Shown here in pieces: positions 52,657 through 57,324 of a stretch of DNA of 57,324 bases. The DNA is from Haloplasmatales bacterium 4B (GTDB lineage Bacteria > Bacillota_I > Bacilli_A > Haloplasmatales > Haloplasmataceae). The stretch covers positions 1 through 57,324 of the forward strand of contig NSKI01000013.1 in assembly GCA_003586005.1 (NCBI GenBank), given 5' to 3'. Made by a program: the position numbers and the translations under genes. The number at the start of each line of letters is the position of its first letter. Positions within the stretch are counted from its first letter, which is position 1. Below the pieces are notes generated by a model that was not told the origin of the DNA, did no database searches, and worked only from the letters and a program-made list of their open reading frames with translations.

Positions 52657-53346
52657 ATGTTTAAACTAATCAAAAAAGATTCTATTATCTTTAAACGCTA
52701 TATTACATATTCAATTATCTTTTATTCCGCATTAAACTTACTATTAAGTATGACTATTATTTATAGTAAGTTATCTCCTTGGAAATATCTTGTTTTATTG
52801 ACTTGGATTAAAAATGATATATTTTTGGGACTGTCTATATTTATCACAATAATTTTGTGCACAGTGTTTAATTATATTATTATTTTTAAAGAGAATTATC
52901 AGTTTACGTTGTCACTAAATGTAAGTAGGGGGAAAATATATTTTTCAAAAATTTTAACTGGTTATATTTTTAATGTTATGATAATATCGTTGTTTTTTTC
53001 AATCTATTACATAATTTATAAATTCTTAATTAAAGGCCTATTTTATTTATCAACAACAGATATAATTTTAATTATTGCTAATTTTTTAATTTTTACAATG
53101 ATAATTCATAACCTTGCATTATTTTCCCTAATATTAAAAAAAGCTAATCAACAAGTTAAAATTTTGTGTCTACTGTTTATATTATTTATCTATTCACTGA
53201 CTTTTTTTTATTTAGTGTTTAATTGTAACTTATATAACTTACACAGTTTTGAACCTCAGTATATAAATATTCTAATTCTCTTACTGTTTATTTTTATCAT
53301 CACTGTCTTCCTTAATTTTAAATTAGTAAAGCGAGTTGATGTATAA
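52657..53346 (+). CDS. ABC-2-like membrane protein, first gene of the operon
   Basis: A 229-residue membrane protein with about six hydrophobic helices separated by short loops, and no other domain. A cytoplasmic loop near residues 77-100 (FKENYQFTLSLNVSRGKIYFSKI) resembles the coupling loop of ABC-2-type permeases, where SLNVSRGKIY is typical of sequences preceding the next helix. It is followed without a gap by the GntR gene (stop and start overlap). The permease role and partnership with the ATPases downstream are inferred from context. The start follows GAAAGGGTG, eight bases away. Confidence 0.75.
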   Translation: MFKLIKKDSIIFKRYITYSIIFYSALNLLLSMTIIYSKLSPWKYLVLLTWIKNDIFLGLSIFITIILCTVFNYIIIFKENYQFTLSLNVSRGKIYFSKILTGYIFNVMIISLFFSIYYIIYKFLIKGLFYLSTTDIILIIANFLIFTMIIHNLALFSLILKKANQQVKILCLLFILFIYSLTFFYLVFNCNLYNLHSFEPQYINILILLLFIFIITVFLNFKLVKRVDV

Positions 53347-53708
53347 TGTTTAAGTTTTTAAATGACAAACCGATATTTATGCAAATTGTCGAAGATATTT
53401 TAACAAAAGTATTTCGAGAAGAAATTACATTAGGTGAAAAACTACCTAGTGTTAGAGAATTGGCAATTATGTACACAGTAAATCCTAATACAATTCAAAG
53501 GGTAATAAGTGAACTAGCTACTAGAGGGGTAGTAGAAATCGAAAGAGGAAAAGGTACTTATGTAACCAAAAAAATAGAGTTAATTATAAAATTAAAAGCA
53601 CAGGTTATCAAAAATGAAGTGGGTATATTTATAAATAAATTATTAAAAATGGGACTTAAAAAAACAGAAATAGTTGATGTTGTTAAAGCGGGTGATTTAT
53701 ATGATTGA
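53346..53708 (+). CDS. GntR-family transcriptional regulator, YtrA subfamily
   Basis: A 120-residue regulator with an N-terminal winged helix: PIFMQIVEDILTKVFREEITLGEKLPSVRELAIMYTVNPNTIQRVISELATRGVVEIERGKGTYVTKK is the GntR pattern over residues 9-76. The C-terminal part is only about 45 residues, the short dimerisation tail typical of the YtrA subfamily, which lacks a ligand-binding domain. YtrA-type repressors usually control ABC transporters, often induced by cell-envelope antibiotics. The perfect palindrome before the operon is its likely binding site, giving autorepression. It overlaps the following ATPase gene by eight bases. Confidence 0.92.
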   Translation: MFKFLNDKPIFMQIVEDILTKVFREEITLGEKLPSVRELAIMYTVNPNTIQRVISELATRGVVEIERGKGTYVTKKIELIIKLKAQVIKNEVGIFINKLLKMGLKKTEIVDVVKAGDLYD

Positions 53709-54417
53709 AATACTAAATTTGAAAAAAATGTATTCTAAAAAGGTTGTTTTAAACAATTTGAACCTTAGACTTCCTGATACAGGAATAGTTGGCATAATAG
53801 GTACAAATGGTAGTGGGAAAACAACGTTTTATAAGCTGTTAACAGGGCTCACCACAGTTAATTCAGGGAAAGTAGTAATCAACGACAAAACCATAATTAA
53901 ATCGAAGAAGAAGATAGTTGAAAAACCTTATAATTATATATCTTACTTCCCTGATGATAAAGTGTTTTATCACATTAAAGTAAGTGAGTTAATGGAAATA
54001 ACTTCTATGATGTATAGCGATTTTAATATTGAAAAGGCTAAGGAAATTCTTAATATATTTAGTATTAAACTAGATGAAAACATTGAAAATCTTTCAAAAG
54101 GACAAAAAATGGTAATAAATTTAACTTTAACAGTTTCAAGAGATACTGAAATTTATTTTTTAGATGAACCTTTTGATGGAATTGACATTGAGTTTCAAGA
54201 GCTAATATTAGCATCTATTAACAAATTTATTAATACAGACAAAAAATTACTTCTACTATCATCACATGAAATATTCGACATTGAAAGAATACTTGATGAG
54301 TATCTTATCTTAAATAATGGGTTATTAGTTGAATATAATAAAATGGAAAAATTAAATGAAAAGGGGATTTTACTTATAGATTATTTTATTGAAAGAATTG
54401 GAGGGTTAAGTAAATGA
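53701..54417 (+). CDS. ABC transporter ATP-binding protein (first of two)
   Basis: A 238-residue ATPase. Walker A is GTNGSGKTT near residue 37, the signature LSKGQKM near residue 134 and Walker B IYFLDEPFDGID near residue 154, followed by the switch SSHEIFDIER. All catalytic motifs are intact. The ATG at 53701 is preceded by GGGTGAT and overlaps the GntR stop. Among YtrA-controlled operons this corresponds to the YtrB-like ATPase. Substrate unknown. Confidence 0.92.
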   Translation: MIEILNLKKMYSKKVVLNNLNLRLPDTGIVGIIGTNGSGKTTFYKLLTGLTTVNSGKVVINDKTIIKSKKKIVEKPYNYISYFPDDKVFYHIKVSELMEITSMMYSDFNIEKAKEILNIFSIKLDENIENLSKGQKMVINLTLTVSRDTEIYFLDEPFDGIDIEFQELILASINKFINTDKKLLLLSSHEIFDIERILDEYLILNNGLLVEYNKMEKLNEKGILLIDYFIERIGGLSK

Positions 54418-54932
54418 AAAAATTATATATAGTGATGTGTATCGGCATATTTATTGTTATCTCATTGATTAATATTGTCCTTGTAAAATATGTTCCTATT
54501 AAATATGATCCATTTCCAAATACAGTATGTACTAAACAGATTTATAATTCTTTTATTAAAAATAATAATTTTCCTTATATTCAAGATGATTATTATGAAA
54601 CTGCAGATATATATAAATATATTTCAACAATTAATTTAGATGATAACATTGATAAATGCGATGAGCTAAATAATATAAAATCAATATATTATTTGAATAT
54701 TGATATTAAAAATGGAAATTTGGATGTCATTAATGTTGTTAAAGATTATAAATATAGAGTAGGTAAGATTACCATTAAAATATATAATCAAGAAGCCTTT
54801 GACTTATCACCTTTAAAAGAATTAAATAAAATATATAAAATCGTAGTTAGTGAAAGTTTTGTAGATTACGCAAAAAATAGAGAAGTTTTAACTTATTTAG
54901 AAGATAAAGGTTGCATATTGGAGGTATTATGA
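54414..54932 (+). CDS. membrane-anchored extracytoplasmic protein of unknown function
   Basis: A 172-residue protein with one N-terminal hydrophobic helix (about residues 4-24, VMCIGIFIVISLINIVLV) that may be an uncleaved anchor. About 145 polar residues follow, probably outside the membrane. The outer part shows short alternating hydrophobic strands with a leucine-rich-like end (AFDLSPLKELNKIYKIVVSE). No lipobox and no known domain were recognised. It starts on the ATGA overlap with the preceding ATPase and ends on an ATGA overlap with the next membrane protein. It is therefore an integral part of the transporter operon, perhaps as a sensor or binding partner. Confidence 0.7.
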   Translation: MKKLYIVMCIGIFIVISLINIVLVKYVPIKYDPFPNTVCTKQIYNSFIKNNNFPYIQDDYYETADIYKYISTINLDDNIDKCDELNNIKSIYYLNIDIKNGNLDVINVVKDYKYRVGKITIKIYNQEAFDLSPLKELNKIYKIVVSESFVDYAKNREVLTYLEDKGCILEVL

Positions 54933-55582
54933 GAAAATTTATAAATTTAGAGTTTAAAAATAATTGGATTTTACATATATCAATTTTTAGTATTTTTGTT
55001 TTTACTGTTTTAATAGGCAATTTATTAAAAATCGTTAATCCTTATTTCTATGTAAGAACAGAAAATTACCTATGGTTTATTACATTATGTTTCTTATTAA
55101 TGTTTTTACTGTTGGCTTTATTTCATGAATTTCGAAATGAAAAGTATGGATTGTACTTAATGTTGTCAGATAATCATTTTAAACAGTTTATCTCGAAATT
55201 AATTTTTCCTTATACTACAATATTAATTTATTACACCATTTTGAATTCATTTTTAAATTTAACAGAGGAAATAGAGAAAATAACGGTGAGATCAAGTGGT
55301 TTTCTAATGGATTCGGTTAGTTTATTTAATAACTTTCTTATTTTTCCAAGTTTGATTTTTTTACTAATCATCATATTTTTTAAATATTGTAAAAAGGATA
55401 TAAGCTTTATATATAAAATTATCTTTTTAGTTTTATTATTAAATTTTATCTACTTTTATATAAAAATTGAATTTGTTTTAAGTTTTGAAAAATCAACATA
55501 TTTATATGTTATGTCTTATATTTTATTTGATTCCTTGCTATTAAGTGCAGCATATTTATTCTTTTCTAAAATCGAAGCTTAG
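54929..55582 (+). CDS. ABC-2-like membrane protein (second of the operon)
   Basis: A 217-residue integral membrane protein with about six helices. A cytoplasmic loop near residue 62 (LFHEFRNEKYGLYLMLSDNHFKQFISKLI) again has the look of an ABC-2 permease coupling segment. The ATG is the one after TTGGAGGTATT and overlaps the stop codon of the preceding gene. The first and second membrane proteins of the operon share size and helix pattern and may form a heterodimeric channel with the two ATPases, which is inference. Confidence 0.75.
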   Translation: MRKFINLEFKNNWILHISIFSIFVFTVLIGNLLKIVNPYFYVRTENYLWFITLCFLLMFLLLALFHEFRNEKYGLYLMLSDNHFKQFISKLIFPYTTILIYYTILNSFLNLTEEIEKITVRSSGFLMDSVSLFNNFLIFPSLIFLLIIIFFKYCKKDISFIYKIIFLVLLLNFIYFYIKIEFVLSFEKSTYLYVMSYILFDSLLLSAAYLFFSKIEA

Positions 55583-55592
55583 GGGTGAAGAA

Positions 55593-56240
55593 ATGATAAT
55601 TTTAAACAACTTGTCAAAAATCTATAGTAAAAAAATTATCCTTGATAATATTAATTTTGAGTTTAAAAATTATGGGATTGTTGGTTTACTAGGTAAAAAT
55701 GGTGCAGGTAAAACAACTTTATTAAAAATAATATCGAATTTACGAAAACCTACAACAGGCGAAGTATTTGTAAAAAATAGCTTTTCAATGATGCCAGATG
55801 TTTTAGAGATTTATGATTATTCAATATTGGAGATGGCATCATTATATCAAACTTTTTATAAAGATTTTAATTATGATTTATTTATTTCCATAATTAATAA
55901 TGGAAAAATTGTTAAAGAAAAGTTGTTTTCTACTTTATCCAAAGGGCAACAGACATATGTTTGTTTAGCATTAACTATTTCAAGAGATGTTGATATTTAT
56001 TTATTAGATGAACCATTTTCAGGATTAGATGTAATTACCAGAAAGGAAATAATAAATAATATCATAAATAACATCAATACTTTAGAAAAATTAGTACTAA
56101 TTTCTAGTCATGATTTAAATCACTTGGAAAGACTCGCTGAAAATTTAGTTATTTTAAAAGACGGGAAATTAAAATTATATACATACGATGATATTTCAAA
56201 GTATGATACTATTAAAGAATTTTATAAATCAATAATCTAA
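55593..56240 (+). CDS. ABC transporter ATP-binding protein (second of two)
   Basis: A 215-residue ATPase. Walker A is GKNGAGKTT near residue 37, the signature LSKGQQT near residue 116 and Walker B IYLLDEPFSGLD near residue 137, followed by SSHDLNHLERLAENL. It resembles the first ATPase of the operon but is clearly diverged, so the pair are paralogues. The ATG after AGGGGTGAAG is the start; an upstream in-frame ATG lies inside the membrane protein gene. It ends the operon; no clear terminator follows before the next small gene. Confidence 0.92.
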   Translation: MIILNNLSKIYSKKIILDNINFEFKNYGIVGLLGKNGAGKTTLLKIISNLRKPTTGEVFVKNSFSMMPDVLEIYDYSILEMASLYQTFYKDFNYDLFISIINNGKIVKEKLFSTLSKGQQTYVCLALTISRDVDIYLLDEPFSGLDVITRKEIINNIINNINTLEKLVLISSHDLNHLERLAENLVILKDGKLKLYTYDDISKYDTIKEFYKSII

Positions 56241-56254
56241 ACGTTTATAATAGG

Positions 56255-56285
56255 TAATATATCAATGTGTGCATATCATATAGTA
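56255..56285 (+). promoter_or_regulatory. sigma-E-like promoter of the small YjcZ-like gene
   Basis: TAATATA (56255-56261), a 15-base spacer and CATATAGT (56277-56284) come within one base each of the B. subtilis sigma-E consensus as I recall it (kmATATT, CATACAnT). No good sigma-A promoter was seen here. Confidence 0.45.
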
Positions 56286-56309
56286 AATTAATATTAGGAG
56301 GGAAATTAT

Positions 56310-56426
56310 ATGAGTGAATCAGGATATGTAGCAACACCATTTGGAACTAATTACTCTATTATCTTAGTGTTATTTATTTTACTTGCTATCATTGGTTGTG
56401 TTTGTTATTCAGGATTGAGTTATTAA
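56310..56426 (+). CDS. small YjcZ-like membrane protein
   Basis: A 38-residue protein with a polar N-terminus (MSESGYVATPFGTNYS) and one hydrophobic helix with SIILVLFILLAIIGCVC. This matches the YjcZ-family pattern, in which FALIVVLFILLIIVG-type helices follow a glycine-rich start; the glycine-rich part is short here. YjcZ proteins of Bacillus are annotated as sporulation-associated. A TAGGAGGG site lies 7 bases before the ATG and a strong terminator follows, so it is likely a real gene. The sigma-E-like promoter supports a link to sporulation. Confidence 0.65.
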   Translation: MSESGYVATPFGTNYSIILVLFILLAIIGCVCYSGLSY

Positions 56427-56440
56427 TTGAAAAATAAGGT

Positions 56441-56468
56441 AAAGCCACAGTTTCTGCTGTGGCTTTTT
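56441..56468 (+). terminator. terminator after the YjcZ-like gene
   Basis: AAAGCCACAG (56441-56450) pairs with CTGTGGCTTT across a six-base loop, followed by T. Confidence 0.88.
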
Positions 56469-56556
56469 AACGTAATTATTATAAATGTATTTTAATAGTT
56501 TGCAAGGTTTGTTATAATATATTAATGAAGACAAAATTTTTAATAAAGGAGTACAT

Positions 56557-57324
56557 ATGAAAAAGTTATCAAATTTTGGAATGGCTACATTAATTTTGCA
56601 AACAATTGCCACATTTGGTCTAAATTGGTTGTACTTTTTAATATATTATCGTTTAGAAAAGTTTGCATTCTTAACAAATAATAAAGAAAATGTAGAAGAA
56701 TCCTATCTATATCTTTTTTTTAAAAAAAATGTTAAAGCTTTGTCTATTATTTCAATTTGCTTTTACTTCTTATTTTTATATTTTGTAGCAATGATCATGT
56801 TATTAAGTGTAGATGAGAACTTTTTTAATATTATAAACTTTAGTTTATTTGAATTTGTCTTGAATAATACTTTTTACTCAATTTTACTCGCAGTTGGTTT
56901 ATTTATTGTTATTACTTACTCATATAAAATTGTTATAAAAAATGTCTATAATACTATTTATAAAAATAATAATGAATACTTTAATAATTATAATGATATT
57001 GATTTTATAATTTTCGTTGTTCTTTCCATTATTTCTTTAGGTTGGCTGTATATTTTATATTTATTTACATTAGGAATATATGAATTTTATTTATTTATGA
57101 TTAATAAATTTATTAATAAATCTAAATATAACTTTAGCACTTTTGGGATTATTTCTATTTTTTTAATCATCTTTACTGATATAGTTGTATTATATTATAT
57201 AATTGAATTTCGGTTTTATATTAATCCAATTAGTGTTTATCTTTTGTTACTTTTTTTATTGAATCCCCTTTTGAATTATGGATTATATGAGATAAAAATG
57301 AGTTTATTTCTTGATTATCAATTT
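56557..57324 (+). CDS. multi-pass membrane protein (3' end outside window)
   Basis: At least 256 residues of an open frame that runs off the right edge. It contains about six hydrophobic helices separated by short lysine- and asparagine-rich loops, with a first helix GMATLILQTIATFGLNWLYFL near residue 8. A similar pattern appears twice: a loop with LGWLYILYLFTLGIYEFYL near residue 165 echoes the first helix region. This may point to two related halves, with the W-L-Y motif in both. No family could be named with confidence. An AAAGGAG site lies 7 bases before the ATG. Confidence 0.65.
   Translation, partial: MKKLSNFGMATLILQTIATFGLNWLYFLIYYRLEKFAFLTNNKENVEESYLYLFFKKNVKALSIISICFYFLFLYFVAMIMLLSVDENFFNIINFSLFEFVLNNTFYSILLAVGLFIVITYSYKIVIKNVYNTIYKNNNEYFNNYNDIDFIIFVVLSIISLGWLYILYLFTLGIYEFYLFMINKFINKSKYNFSTFGIISIFLIIFTDIVVLYYIIEFRFYINPISVYLLLLFLLNPLLNYGLYEIKMSLFLDYQF

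Noticed and set aside
1-57324. Mollicute genetic code (TGA as tryptophan)
   Set aside because: TGA terminates several well-aligned genes (hbd, oraS, ortB) and tryptophan is encoded by TGG.

Overview
The window is low-GC, gene-dense Bacillota-type DNA. It uses the standard bacterial code: TGA ends real genes such as hbd, oraS and ortB, so this is not a TGA-Trp mollicute. Strong AGGAGG-type ribosome sites, sigma-A promoters with 17-base spacers, a CcpN/PPDK cluster, cre-like sites and two riboswitches point to an anaerobic, amino-acid-fermenting member of the Bacilli or a neighbouring lineage. A short YjcZ-like gene with a sigma-E-like promoter hints at sporulation. The genus cannot be fixed from sequence alone.

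Layout. 1-7.7 kb: mixed housekeeping and orphan genes (partial KtrB/TrkH K+ channel, flavoprotein, DUF896, DUF454, a P-loop protein, a WG-repeat protein, a patatin) plus a broken methyltransferase. 7.7-13.5 kb: a thiol-metabolism group in which gshA overlaps a glutathionylspermidine-synthase-like ATP-grasp ligase and a D-2-hydroxyacid dehydrogenase, with a TM2 protein and a cytosolic gamma-glutamyltransferase nearby. 13.6-18.3 kb: ccpN, the PPDK regulatory protein, ppdK and an unknown gene, with two identical CcpN-like operator motifs.

18.8-48.4 kb is an amino-acid fermentation island. It holds tnaA (tryptophan); a 12-gene lysine operon (kal-kce-kdd-kamABCDE-crt-hbd-atoDA) behind a promoter, a cre-like site and a complete lysine riboswitch with an attached terminator; a 10-gene arginine/ornithine operon (arcABC-ord-ortAB-oraSE-glmL-like-orr); and a branched-chain operon (leucine dehydrogenase plus a four-subunit 2-oxoacid:ferredoxin oxidoreductase). 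Each unit has a cre-like operator at its promoter, suggesting common CcpA control. In the lysine leader the 3' strand of the aptamer P1 helix is shared with the terminator stem, which predicts that lysine turns the operon ON. Between the last two operons lie a remnant of an InhA-type metalloprotease, an orphan cre and a Tyr/Gly/Arg-rich repeat protein.

48.4-57.3 kb: a queT-queF operon on the minus strand under a preQ1 riboswitch, a Cu/Zn superoxide dismutase, topB, and a six-gene ABC-transporter operon with its own YtrA-type GntR regulator. A perfect 16-bp inverted repeat overlaps the start of that operon. The window ends with the YjcZ-like gene and a partial membrane protein. No tRNA, rRNA, CRISPR array or insertion sequence was seen.
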